A stretch of DNA of 64,000 nucleotides, taken from the NCBI GenBank assembly GCA_030549495.1, contig JAUIRK010000043.1, positions 248,001-312,000 on the forward strand. The letters are read 5' to 3'. Shown piece after piece: positions 19,651 to 31,075 of the stretch. This DNA comes from Nectonema munidae. Taxonomy: Eukaryota > Nematomorpha > Nectonematoida > Nectonematidae. Made by a program: the position numbers and the translations under genes. The stretch's first letter is position 1, and each line of letters opens with the position of its first letter. The notes under the pieces were generated by a model. That model saw only the letters and a program-made list of their open reading frames with translations. It had not been told where the DNA came from and searched no databases.

Positions 19651-20253
19651 TTACGAGACACTTCAAAACGCTTACAAATATATTCTTAAGTATATATATA
19701 TATAGTACGAATGATAAAAAAGAATTAAAAACTGCAAAGTACAAATATGTTTGACTTCCATGAAATACGAATTCTCTCATGATGTCCAAAAGGCAAAAGC
19801 CTCATTTAAAGGCCTTGTTGGATATGGACATTTTATAGGTTTAAAAGAAAAGCTCTTTCAATATATTTTTCCTCATGTTATAATATCATTGCGTATTATT
19901 ACCATCTTTTATCCATATTTAACAAATTAAGATGAGTAATTCACTTATAAACTTAGACTTTGAGCTACCAATCACTTCAAACAATCATACCTACTTCAAT
20001 AAACACATTTCTAAATTTATTTTCGATACTATCAAACTTAGTCAGTAATCTCATTGTCTCTGAGCCCGACTCTTTTAATTTTTTGTGGATAAATATTTTT
20101 TATTGACTCAGCATTTGAAAATAAATAATATAGTTTTAATTTTTGCTAGTATTAAATAAAAATAGTAACATAGATTTTTCTAAATGATGAGAAACAAAAC
20201 TCAACCTATTAGGTTTTGTAAGGGCCTCGGAAGATCGACGAGTAGTAGCCAGC
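19651..20253. other. 5' flank of EEF1AKMT1, no gene recognised
   Basis: AT-rich with a short TA tract near 19692. Presumed promoter side of EEF1AKMT1; no core element can be assigned. Confidence 0.4.
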
Positions 20254-21018
20254 CTTGTTAGTGCTGGACTAAATTTGTCCACTCAAGTGCTGGGCGTAAG
20301 GAGCCCCCTTCTCTTTTTTCAGATAATAAAGTTTTTATAAATATTTTTAATGTGCTATATATATTTTAATCATGCTAAATTCAGTAGTGATATCCCCCTT
20401 TTTTTTATTATCAAAATGAATTAAGCCTGTCGAATTGATTTATATATGACAGCTCATCCCAAAAAAGAACTTTTTGTTTAAATAATTATACTTGTTTATC
20501 ATTCCGAACTTGTATACTACGGTAGTTTCTATTCCATAGTTTGCTATGTGTATGTTTTGATAAAAATTATTAGGGAGAAAAGTTTCAACAATGGTTTAAG
20601 ATTTGATATATCTCATTCAGGGAAAGGATGTTACAAAAGTTATTACCTAAAAGTCCAAATCTATACCTTTTTCTACATTGAGCTATTTTAGTCAAACCTG
20701 TCGAAAAATGATTTAAATATGAGAGCCCATGTCAAAACTAAAATTTTTATTCTTATAAAAAGTTTTTTAATACATATATACTCATTTTCAAGTAATCAAA
20801 CCTGTCAAATAATTGATTTATATATGACAGCTCATGTCAACATTAAAATTTTTATTGAAATACTTATAGAAAGTTTTTTGCACATAAATACCATTTTTAA
20901 GTGTGTCTAATTTTGTGGTGAAGCTCATTTTTTTATGAAAATCAATTTAGAAAAAGAAGAAGGCACTTTACGCCCCCAGCACTTGAGCGTACAAATTTAG
21001 CTTAGAACTAATAGGGTA
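20254..21018. mobile_element. 0.76 kb inverted-repeat element of unknown family
   Basis: Left arm TTAGTGCTGGACTAAATTTG followed by CTCAAGTGCTGGGCGTAA mirrors the right arm, which on the - strand reads TTAGTTCTAAGCTAAATTTG and CTCAAGTGCTGGGGGCGTAA. The arms are about 60 bp and roughly 80 percent alike. The middle carries direct repeats and no protein. No clear target duplication, so the superfamily stays open. Confidence 0.65.
20693..20900 (+). repeat. Two tandem units of about 105 bp inside the inverted-repeat element
   Basis: Both begin TCAAACCTGTC and continue TGATTTAAATATGAGAGCC or TGATTTATATATGACAGCTC, then AAAATTTTTATT and AGTTTTTT. A third, shorter match starts near 20427. Confidence 0.7.
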
Positions 21019-21284
21019 ATGAGTGAAAATAGTCAAACAATTTGTACGCCTAAAAATAAGTGAAATAAAAAGCCGCTTTTATTGAAGTTGGAATGAATAG
21101 AAATCGGTGGTTTTGCTTAATTTTATCCAATTTCCGTAAAATTTGCTTTGACCACCATTGATAACATGTGTGATTGCGAGCCTCTATTTATGTAATTTCT
21201 TATAAGCACACGCTTTCATTTGCATGGTCTCAGCTTTAGAGAACTAGAAGAATTATTAGTGAGATTTTATTGTGATTGAGGACT

Positions 21285-22090
21285 TTTATTCTGATGAAAT
21301 GGAAGCAGAATATGAATTTCCTCTTTACCACACAGAAGTTCATTGGCTTTTAAGAGCATGGTGAATTTTAAACTTGGGGTTTATTTGAATTATAGTCGAA
21401 AGTTTTACTATTTTTAAAAGAGAAGGAAAATATACTTTCAGAATATTTTGAGACTTTATATAATGAAGAGTTTACTTATAGCTAAGCCTATTTGTCAGAT
21501 ATTTTTAGCCGTATATATGAAGTAAATTTGACTATTCAAGTTCTTTGAGTTATGATTGTAGATGCTTCAGAAAGTTTTCATGTTTTTCTTACTAAATTGA
21601 CACTGTGGAAAAGAAGGTTGGAAACAGAAAGCTTTGAAAACTTTCCAATGTTAGTGGTAGTTTTGGTTAACAAGGACTTGTTTAAATAATTGCAGACAGA
21701 ATTTTGTGCACATTTGGTTACTTGCAGAACTCTTTCATTAACTATTTCTGTTTAGAAAACCTCATAGAAGAAAATTAGATTTTCAATTTTTTTCTTGCCG
21801 ATATAGTTGTATTAGTGATAATGATGACCTTGTTAAAGATGATCTCATTGAGGAGAAAATAATTGCTAAAAATTCAATTTAACAAAGAGCTTGGAAGAAT
21901 TTTGATGTGCACTATTACAAGCGTACCCTCTTTTAACAAAAAAATATTAATGTTCTCCATTTGTTATTACATATCTTTGTGAATAAGCATTTTCGTTATT
22001 TGTTACTATAGAAACAAAAATCTAAATCGATTAAATGTGAAAGATGTCGTGGGATTGCAATGCCCAACACGATTCCACAGTTTCATCTTC
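21285..22090 (+). pseudogene. Second ZBED/SCAND3-like hAT transposase relic
   Basis: Pieces in several frames keep the family order: EFPLYHTEVHWLL, AYLSDIFSRIYEVNLTIQ, ESFHVFLTKLTLWKRRLETE, SLEEF-CALLQAYPLLTKK and the hATC end VITYLCE-AFS with LNRLNVKD. The protein resembles the relic at 14936 but is a separate, more decayed insertion that covers the C-terminal half. Confidence 0.7.
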
Positions 22091-22110
22091 TTATCCAAGA
22101 CAAACACCAT

Positions 22111-22440
22111 TCACATAATAAAAATGCTTGAATTATTTCCAATTTTTCTAATATATTCAGCTAGATGTTGGGCACATATTTCTCTCAAATAGTTGTTCCA
22201 ATCAACTACTGATTCGTGCTTTATTTCTAATTCACGTTCACAAAATTTTATACTTGACATGTTCTGTGCCCAACAGTATATAAACAATGCTGCTTTCCGA
22301 AAAGGTAAACAAGAGTTTTCGAACAAATTATTTGTTCTTACTCCTCTTTCTTCTCTACATAAACGAAATTTACACTGTCATCTATTTTGTTTTCCAACAG
22401 ACAGTTTAATTATATGACCATTTCGGCATTTTCGTTCTTG
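22111..22440 (-). pseudogene. ISXO2-like (IS1595-type) transposase fragment
   Basis: On the - strand: CRNGH, a few residues later RGVRTNNLFENSCLPFRKAA, LFIYCWAQNMSSIKFCEREL and VDWNNYLREICAQH. This matches the N-terminal zinc-binding part and start of the catalytic domain of animal proteins with an ISXO2-like transposase domain. The catalytic core past EYIRK is missing, and an in-frame stop lies in the first 30 residues. Confidence 0.65.
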
Positions 22441-23078
22441 ATGAAGAATTTCTTTCGATTGGAAAAAAAGAAATGTTAGAATTCTCATCATTACATATTT
22501 GACTTAATCGTAAAAAAATCATTTTAAAAAACTAATCCTAATAATCGTCTGCTAATGAAAATAGAAAATATTTTGTTCTTTCAATTTTAGAAAATTTCAT
22601 CTGCTTTTTTTTAATTTTTTTAGAGTGGGAGGGGGGATAACAGAAAAATAACTCTTCTTTAGAAACGTTAAAAAGTATATCATTGAATTTGACCAAAATA
22701 TTTAGAATTCTCTTTTCCTAATTTATGATTTTATTATTTGTGTAAGGATAATATTCAAAAATGTTTATAGATTTTTAATTGACTATATCAGAAAAATATT
22801 TATATAAATTGGAAACAAATTGTAAAAGTAAAGTAATAGAATATTTAAGCAAATATAAAATAAAATCTATAAATTAATGCGAGCTATTCCACAAGTCTAA
22901 AATGCAATCTAATATAAAATAAAATTTAATCTAACTATGAATCATAGGATTAAATTAGCGATTAAATGCGTAGCAATAATCTGTCACAATCTGCTTTCGG
23001 TATGAATAAAAGAGGCCGGCAAGAAAATTGCATAATAAAAATACAAGCGAGAGGTTGTAAGACATCAGAAATAAAAAA
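22441..23078. other. No gene recognised
   Basis: AT-rich DNA with a G run (GGGAGGGGGG near 22628). No open frame of note. Confidence 0.45.
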
Positions 23079-23365
23079 CATATTCTTTTCACAATTAGTT
23101 TAAGACTCGTCAGAAAATACGTCATGAGTTCCAAAATATAAAAGCTATGGCAATAAAAGTATTGATGTATGTTAATGTCAAATTTTAAATTCAGAAAAAT
23201 AAGAATCTACAAAATTATCAGAAATAACAAACATTCTTTTTAGAATTAGTTTGAGACTCGTCAGAAAATACGCCATTAGTTTCAAAATACAAAAGCTATG
23301 GCAATAAAATTATGTATGTATGTTAATGTCAAATTTTAAATTCAGAAAAATAAGAATCTGCAAAA
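23079..23365 (+). repeat. Tandem duplication, unit about 145 bp
   Basis: AGACTCGTCAGAAAATACG, AAAAGCTATGGCAATAAAA and TTCAGAAAAATAAGAATCT occur in the same order twice, spaced 141-152 bp apart because of small indels. About 90 percent identity by eye. Confidence 0.8.
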
Positions 23366-23659
23366 TTTAAAGTTAATTTTTTTACGTTGAGATTTACTAT
23401 TAAAATTCGAGTGCCATTTTAATAGTGAGTTAATGATTACTATAATGTCAAAGCGAATACAAAAAATCTTAAAAAGAAAAAATATTATAGTTTGTAAGTT
23501 GTTTGATGGGCTACCATACATAAGCCACCTATGCTGGTTTACAGGCAATCACACATTACCCGGCAAAAAATTTGAATATATATAATTAAAGATTTCGAAT
23601 TAAAAAGAATTATAGTATCTTTAAATGTTTGAAGAAAAATGATATTTTTCTTTTTTTAA

Positions 23660-24750
23660 TTTATATTGAAGGTATTCGAAAAAATTATTTTTGAACATAT
23701 TTATTCATATTTCTCTACCAATCCATTGTTCAACCAAAATCAGTTCGATTTTCTTCCCAGTCACTCAACTCAACTTTTTCATTCAGTTTTCCTAAATCAG
23801 ATATATGAAAAACTTGATAATAGTATTTCTTTACTAGCTATATTTATTGATTTGTCTTAAGATTTCAACTCAGTATCTCACAAGATTTTAATTGATAAAT
23901 TTAAGCTCTATGGTTTTGGTTTAAATGCAACAAAGCTTCTTGCCTCGTATTTGAGTGATAAATAGCAAACGGTCTGTGTTAATGTAGAATTTTCTAAATT
24001 TAGCTTTTTGTTATCTGGTGTTCCACAATGCTCGATCATTGGACCGCTCCTATTCCTCATATACATTAATGACATATCGAATACCGGAATTTTCAGCAAT
24101 GTAGATCTCTATGCAGATGATATTGCAATCTTAACACAACTGAAAAACTCTCAGCTAACTGAAAATCTTGTACAGTTTTTTGATTGGTTCAACAAAAACA
24201 ATTTGAAAGTTATATTTCTAAATCTAGAGTTATTCCTTTTGTTACCAGATATTGAGTATGTTGATAGTTATAATTTTTTAGGTCTTACAATTGATGATAA
24301 ACTAACTTGGAATATGCACTCCAAACTTGTTCCAACTAATCTGAATAAAGTAATTCGAAGACTGAGATCTTGTATGTATCTCTCTAGCTCAATAAAGTTG
24401 ATACTCTACAAAAGTATTTTTTGCCACAACTTTACTACAATGCTTTAAACTTGGGTTATAAATGTTTTAAAGAGATTAGAACTATTCAGAAAAAAGCTCT
24501 ATCGATTGTATTTAATAAATCTCCCAGGTCAAACACAACCAAATTATTTTTTGATAACAATCTACTAAAGTTTGATGATATGTATAAAATTTGCCTCTCC
24601 ATTTTTATCCACAAGCTTAAGAATAATTTCCTCCCACCTACTACCTTGAATTGGCTGAAGTACAATTATTATCAATCACATAATTTTTTTATGAATAGCA
24701 AATAGAATTTGTAAATACCAAAATAAATCTTTGGGTAGTGTGATTTACTT
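23660..24750 (+). pseudogene. LINE reverse transcriptase, jockey/CR1-like, 5'-truncated
   Basis: Starts mid-RT at KVFEKIIFEHIYSYFST and carries SGVPQCSIIGPLLFLIYIND, the active-site box LYADDIAIL near 24110 and the thumb region YNFLGLTIDDKLTWNMHSKL. It ends with the helical C-terminus near 24705. Three frames are needed, so it is inactive. Endonuclease and ORF1 are missing, as in typical truncated LINE insertions. Confidence 0.8.
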
Positions 24751-25229
24751 TAAAAAATCGCTCAGTGCAACAAAATAATTATTTATTAAGTTTTGAGAGT
24801 CTTATAACTATGAATGCACCAATGAAGATTGCTTCCTCTGTTCGACTTAACTCTACTCTTGAAATTTTGTCAAATTACATTGTCTAACAAAATGTTTTTG
24901 TTCTCAGCTCGATTTTTTATTTTCTTGTATTAAAATCACAATAGATTTTTTTCTGTTCATCTAAAATCCTTTTAACTTCTACCTATTATAATACATAGTA
25001 AAACCTCTGATAATGAACACCTTTATTTAATGAACATCTCTAAATAATGAACAATTAAAAGAGCATTTAATAAAACTTCATAAAAATACTATACTAGAAT
25101 AGCTTTTTAATAAACATCTCTCTACTATGAACACAAAAGTTATTCAAATTTGAAAAAAAGTCTCTTTTAGTGAACAAAGAATGTTATAAATCAACAGCTA
25201 GTTAAAAAAGAAAGTTTTATTTTACCACC

Positions 25230-25740
25230 ATTGCATATAAAGGCCCTTGCTCATGAAAAGCCCTGTTTTTTGTACCTGAAAAATTTTTTCCCAAAAATAA
25301 GTGATGCGTAAATCAAAGAAGGCATATTTGTAGGCCCTCAAATACACAAACTATTTTTTTATCAACATTTTGAATTACAAATGGATGAAAAGGAGCGGAA
25401 TGCCTGATTTCGTTTAAAAATGTTTGCAATAGCCTTTTAGGGAAACATCAAGAATATCAGAGGGAAATCTTGGTTGAAAGCTTAATTGATTCCTACCACA
25501 AACTAGTATGTAAAATGTCCTTGAAATTACATTTCTTCCACTCGCACCTATCCTTTTTTCCGAAAAACGCAGTAGATGTGAGTGATGAACAAGGAGAAAG
25601 GTTCCATCAGCAAATTGCATGATGGAAACTAGATACAAAGGAAAATGGAGCCCAGCTATGTTAGCTGAATTCTGTTGGAACCTAAAAAGAGAGCTCCCAG
25701 AAACTTCATATAAAAGAAAAAGAAATAGCAGTGCTTAAAA
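25230..25740 (+). pseudogene. Fragment of a dispersed mobile-element protein
   Basis: Pieces read CKMSLKLHFFHSHLSFFPKN, VSDEQGERFHQQI and YKGKWSPAMLAEFCWNLKRE. The order FHSHL, SDEHGERFHQD, GKWSPxMLADYCWxLKR is a familiar multi-copy protein of arthropod and cnidarian repeats whose function I cannot name. Several frame changes. It lies in the left arm of the Tigger element and may be a separate insertion. Confidence 0.55.
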
Positions 25741-26180
25741 AACTTACAATTTTATCTTGTTTTCCATGAATGAATCAATTTTTACTTCCCTCGTTTTTTC
25801 AACTTTTGAATAAAATAACAATACATATGATATTTTTCAAATTCAAATTTACAAAAAATTCTGACGTCATGGAAAGTTTTCGTTTTTATTTTCGTGATCA
25901 GCACAATAAAATTGACTAAAAAATGTTATAGCGATTTATGTATTTTTTCAAAAGTTTAAAATTGTCGGACAGTGATTTTTTTTTTATAAATTTAAGTTTT
26001 TTGATTAATAAAAAATAACTAATATCATTTTTTTGATTATAAGTTTAATACAAAAAGCTTTGTATATTTTATGATGTTACTATTTTTTTACAATGTAAAC
26101 TCTAATTTATGATATTCAAGTTTGTTATAATAATTTTTAAATTTTAACTAATTTATGCTTGAAATTTTTGTTTAGACATA

Positions 26181-27715
26181 ATGGCTTCTAGTAAACGTAC
26201 AAATCTTAGTTTTAAACAAAAGTCGAATGTTTTACAAGAATCCCATTATTTAAGTCAAAGAGCTTTGGCGGAGAAATTTAGAATTTCAGTAGGAGCTGTA
26301 AATTCTATTCTAAAAAAAAGATGAATTGATTCAAAAAGGAGAAAATAATTTTAACCCTGAAAGCAACCGATTCAAAAACGATGAAATTAATGATAAAACG
26401 TGGCAGTGGTTTGTTGCAGCAAAATCTTAAAACATTCCAATAACTGCAACTCTTCTCCAAGCTAAGGCACTTAGATTTTTCAAAACAGTTGAACGTTTTT
26501 GATTTCAAAGCATCTAGTGGTTGGCTGGAAAAAATCACAAAACGACATTAAATTAAAAATTTTGAGCGGTGAAAGTGCAAGCGTTAACCTAGAAATTGTA
26601 ACATCATGGAAAGAGCAAATTAAACTACTGATAAAATATTATACAACAGACGATATATTTAATGCTGATGAAAAGGGAATAATTTTATAAGGCTACTTTT
26701 AATAAGTCCTTGGTTCAGTTTCAAAAAAAGTGTAGAGGAGTAAAAGTTTCGAAGGAAAGGATAATTTGCATGCTTTGTTGCAATTGGTCTGAAACTGAAA
26801 AACTTAAACCTTTAATAATAATTATTGGCAAATCTAAAAACCCAAGATGCCTTAAAGGTTTCAAAAACTTCAATAATTTACCAGTTTTTTGAAGAGAAAC
26901 AAAAAAAGCTTGGATGAATGCTTTTATTTTTGATGAATGGTTAACAAATTTAAACAGACACATGAAAAAGAAAAAACGCAGCCTTTTGTTTTTGTTGACA
27001 ATGCACCTAGTCATTATTTGAAAGAACATAGCAATTTTAAAGTGAAGTTTTTCCCACCAAATATTACATCTCATGTACAACCTCTGGATCAAGGAATAAT
27101 TAAAAACGTGAAAGTTGGGTACAGAAAACGTCTTCTTAAAAGTTATTTTCAAAAATTGAAAGTGGTATTTCTGAATGATGCAACAATTCCTACAATGATT
27201 ACTGTAAAAGATGCTATATTTTGGATCTGTCAAGCTTGGGCTGAAGTAACAAAAAAAAACAATACAAAATATTTTAGAAAAACTTGTAAGAACACGAATA
27301 CGAAGAACTTTTTGGAGAAGTTTCCAAAGATATGAGTCTTGAGAATGCTTCTGAAAAAGAATATATAAACTGTGACAAAGATGACAGTCTACTTCATGCA
27401 TTGAATACTAATAATTGGGAAATGGAATTGTCAAACTTGAATGAGATGTCGTCAGAAGAAGAAGATGAAACAACCAGTTTTACTACCCCAATGCCTAGAA
27501 GTAAAGAAGTTTTGGATAGTTTAGAAAAATTAAAGACATTTACAGATGGGCATGAAAAAGCTTGTATTTTATCAGAACTAGAACAGTGTATTCAAGATAT
27601 TATTATTAAAAAAAAGAAAGCTAAACAGTTTACTATTACCCATTTTTTAGTAAATCAACCTAATAAAATTGTTAATTTTTTTTTAGAAAAACTAATATTA
27701 AATAAAAAAATTTGA
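26181..27715 (+). pseudogene. Tigger transposase (CENP-B HTH plus DDE)
   Basis: Starts MASSKRTNLSFKQKSNVLQE with a pogo-type helix-turn-helix (LSQRALAEKFRISVGAVNSI), then SGWLEKITKRH, and the DDE domain. The three catalytic aspartates are all visible: IFNADEKG, FVDNAPSH and QPLDQG. The acidic tail SSEEEDETTS and a final helix close it at 27715. About six frame changes or stops break it; the part from 26937 is the best preserved. Confidence 0.85.
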
Positions 27716-28016
27716 GGTCAGTAAACTTCATAAACACGTAGAAAGTGGGTTTTGTTTATAATGTGCTTGTGGTTTAATGATTTAGGCAATGTTATTAGAT
27801 AAAATGAAGAATTTGATATCTGATAAAAAAATAAATTCAAAGTAGAGCTTATGTCACTAGTAAAAAAAATATTTTAAATTTAAGCAAAATGAAAATGAGT
27901 TATTACAATGTACAATCTTTAAAAAAGAAGCTATGTAAGTAAATTCTTTTAATAGAGTAAGAAAGAACTTCAAAAACTTGTATGATAACAATTTTCTGTC
28001 AGGTATATGTGAATCT
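27716..28016. other. 3' non-coding arm of the Tigger element
   Basis: AT-rich, no frame; continuous with 29215-29278 once the nested hAT element is set aside. Confidence 0.55.
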
Positions 28017-28024
28017 CTCATTAG

Positions 28025-29206
28025 CAGGGCGAGTAAAAGTCAATAAAGTCAACTTTTATTTCCGTTTAGCAAAAACTCTTTGAAGAAAGATCTTTACTTG
28101 TTTAGTCTAAAAATTTTTGAACTAATTTCAAATTTTTAAGTCAATCAATGTCAATTTTTCGGATTTAGATCAATAAAGTCAATTTTTATATTTAACACTT
28201 TTTGATTCAATGTGCCTAAAATTGTTATAAGCGATACATACAAGATTTCTTCTTTATATCAACACTTCCAGGCATTTTTCATCTAATAATTACTGTTAAG
28301 TTTGCCTGACTGAGGTTAAACATGAAGAAGTTTTTTGTAAGACAAATTTTTTTTGTTGACAAACGCGGTTACATACGATATATCCGCTGCAGAAGTTATG
28401 AAATTTTATTCCGAAACTTTTTTATCTTTCCATGTTTTTCACATCTTTTACACAAGTTTACCTTAATAAAAGTTAAGTTATCCTACAAAATTATAGATTA
28501 CCAGCATTAAATCATTCAAAATTAGTAATAGAAAAAGACGTTCTCTTCTCAAACCTATCGGCAACACTTCAGTTCCAATTGTAACGAAATTGACAAATTG
28601 GTTGCAAGCAGCAAAATATTTTCCTTAAAATCTTTCAGCAGTGAAGAAATTAATGATGAAGATGATGAAATTTTATTGCCAAATATCAAGAAATTGTTAA
28701 AAAAAGAAAATCTGTGTCAAAACTTGCTAACAATAATTAGAGAATATTCACAATTCATTGATTTAGTCGGAAAAAGTCAACATAGAGACTTTTTCAGTCG
28801 AAGATGCCTTTACTTGTTTCTTCAACATTATTTCATTTAAGACGAATGTGGCGTTAAAAGTTATCTTGAAAATAGATTCAAATAAAATGAAATCAATAAA
28901 ATCATGAATATGGAACTCTCTTATCCAAAATTACAAAAAAACTTATCCCAAATTACAAAATTGTCAAGTTTTAACTTTAGAAGTAGAAAGATCTTTTTCT
29001 AAACTGAAAGAACTGCTAGAAAATGATCGAATTTTAAATCAAAAAATGTCATTAATTATATGTTGTTGTATTACAAAGTCATGGATTCTTTGAAATAATT
29101 TTCAATACTTTCTCTAAAGTGTTCATAATTGTTCAATTCAATGAAACTTTAAAAAGTCAATAAAGTCAATTTTTCACTGAGTAAAAGTCCATTTTTTCTC
29201 GCTCTG
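28025..29206 (+). mobile_element. hAT element copy 1 (1182 bp) inside Tigger
   Basis: Starts CAGGGCGAGTAAAAGTCAAT, ends TTTTTTCTCGCTCTG, and is flanked by perfect CTCATTAG duplications (28017-28024, 29207-29214). It encodes leftovers of a transposase: KKFFVRQIFFVDKRGYI (BED-finger side), EEINDEDDEILLPNIKKLL and LEVERSFSKLKELLENDR by eye in the hATC region. The catalytic core is absent, so it is an internally deleted, non-autonomous copy. Its sister lies at 61518-62744. Confidence 0.9.
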
Positions 29207-29339
29207 CTCATTAGTGAACACCTCTGTATAATGAAATTTTATATTTAATTTTAGCGTGTTCACTATTGGAGGTTTTACATATATCTTGTTTATACGATCG
29301 TATATTTCTTGTTAAAATTTTTATTCCTATTAAATGTAC

Positions 29340-29751
29340 CAGTGCCGTATCAAGGGATCGTGGCGCCCCAGGGCAAAGATCCTGAATGGAGCCCCTCACC
29401 CCTTGCTCTTTCTTTTCTCACTCATCCCAACCTCATTCTGGGTTAAAAAGTGATTTAGAAAAAAATGCTCACATTTTATTAAGCCACTTAATTCAGATAT
29501 ATACTGACTGAGTCGAATAGAGTCTCCATTAGATGTTGATTTTTCGTGTTTTAGCAGCAGCAAAATTATTATCGATAAATTCGTCAAAATCAACACAATC
29601 GATAACATCTTTCTCAATGCTCATAAGAGCCAGAATTTGGAGGTGGGCTTGCCCCATAGTGCTCCTTAGGTAGGAAAATTAAATGGCGCCCACCTAGGTG
29701 TGGCGCCCCGGAGCAATTGCCCCCACTGCCCTCCCTCTTGATACGGCTCTG
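29340..29751. mobile_element. 412-bp hAT-type MITE
   Basis: CAGTGCCGTATCAAGGGATC at the left mirrors CTTGATACGGCTCTG at the right. Flanking octamers AAATGTAC and AACTGTAC agree at seven of eight bases. The GC-rich CTGGCGCCCC-type boxes inside set it apart from its AT-rich surroundings. Confidence 0.8.
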
Positions 29752-30144
29752 AACTGTACCTATATGCATTTTATATGAATTATATCAACTATTTTGTCTT
29801 TCCCATTGATCATTTATTTAATTAGTCACATTTTCCCTACAAGTTATGATAATTTTTTTCCTACTAGAAATACTATGTTTACATCTATTAGCGGCCATGA
29901 CCTTTGATGTATCATAGTATTCAGATTAAATCATATCAAAGTTTTGCTATTAATTTGTTTTACTGAACTGTGCAATTCTCTTTTATCGTGACTGTTGATA
30001 ATAATAATTGTTATTTACAAAAAAATATAGAGCCTCAAGAAAAGCTTTTGTTTATCATTGCAGGGATTATCAAAAGGCAATATAACAGATGCGATGATGA
30101 TCCTTTGAAAGTGAAAAGAGCAAAATTCTTTTGATGGGTAAAAC
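29752..30144. other. No gene recognised
   Basis: AT-rich, many stops on both strands. Confidence 0.45.
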
Positions 30145-30789
30145 AACGGGCTTCTCTATTTTTCAAAGTTTGTAAGATGATGAGTTTATATACACAAAAA
30201 AAAGCATTTTAACTTAATCTTAATGTTGAAAAAAGAAGTAAAGTGAATCTGCAATTTACAGAGGATATTATTCCAATAGAACACTAACTTAAAAAGTTGA
30301 GCTTCCAATTTTATTATGTGGTACTACGAGGTTTTCTTCATTTCTCAAGGAGTAATTTATAAAAAAAGAAAGAGTTTTACCAATTTCCAAATACTGTTGG
30401 TAGAGAATCATGAATAAAGTTGTACAAAAATTTTGATAACTGTAAGTAATATATATCCTTTCATTTTAAATAGACATTTATCTTTAAAATATAATGAGAT
30501 ATGACTTATGATCCTTAATTTGAAAACATTCTTAATGATGCTTTTCTGTAAAGATTCTAGTTTAGAAATATTTGAATCCCCAATTAATTACATTAAAATT
30601 ATAAAGGGGTAAAACAAGCGCCTTATAAATTTTCAATTTTATGTTAATTGGAAAATTGTTATTAAATCTCTTTAGTACACCATGTATGTTGTTAAGTTTT
30701 AGATTAGCCCAAGTACATCTGTTATTTATAGTTAAGCCCAAAGAATTAACTTTATCAACAATATTAATACCTATTTTATCTAAATACAA
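30145..30789 (-). pseudogene. LINE reverse transcriptase C-terminal fragment
   Basis: KVNSLGLTINNRCTWANLKL, then INIKLKIYKALVLPLYNFNV, is the thumb region after the YADD box of jockey/CR1-like LINEs. Both ends are lost and the part below 30560 is riddled with stops. Confidence 0.65.
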
Positions 30790-31075
30790 TCAAACCTGTC
30801 TTAGCGACCCACTTTATTAAGCGAACCACTGTCAATAGTGACCTTAATTTCTTCTTTCGAAAAGAAATTCAATTAGCTTTACCCTGTATTTAGGGACACA
30901 CTCTCTTACGTGACCTACGACCATGTTTTCAGACTCAAGCTATATGAAAAAACCTTTATTAGACGACTGTTTTTCTAAAAGATATAACCGTTATAAACTT
31001 AACAGCAATGATGTATTTATTATTTTCTCTAGTAAAACTGGCACAATATCATTGAAAAGAGCGTTGAATCTTCTA
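30790..31075 (+). mobile_element. Left end of another Tigger-like element
   Basis: CAATCAAACCTGTCTTAGCG followed by ACCCACTTTATTAAGCGAAC is a pogo/Tigger-type terminus built of TTAGCGACC-like repeats. A short frame (VFIIFSSKTGTISLKRAL) could be a piece of its protein. No right end was seen; the Gypsy fossil begins where it stops. Confidence 0.5.

Larger units (their letters stand above)
24998..29278 (+). mobile_element. Tigger/pogo DNA transposon, 4.3 kb including nested elements
   Basis: Inverted ends GTAAAACCTCTGATAATGAA (24998) and, on the - strand from 29278, GTAAAACCTCCAATAGTGAA, each next to a TA. It contains the transposase at 26181-27715, a foreign protein fragment near 25230-25740 and a complete hAT insertion at 28025-29206. 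The motif TTTAATGAACA recurs inside the left arm as subterminal repeats. Confidence 0.8.

Noticed and set aside
22960-23365. Tandem repeats considered as a CRISPR array
   Set aside because: Only two long units with no short regular repeat-spacer pattern, in an animal genome.
26721-27401. 226-codon open frame on the - strand
   Set aside because: It is antisense to the Tigger transposase, where QPLDQG and DNAPSH are read on the + strand; low-complexity F/C-rich product.
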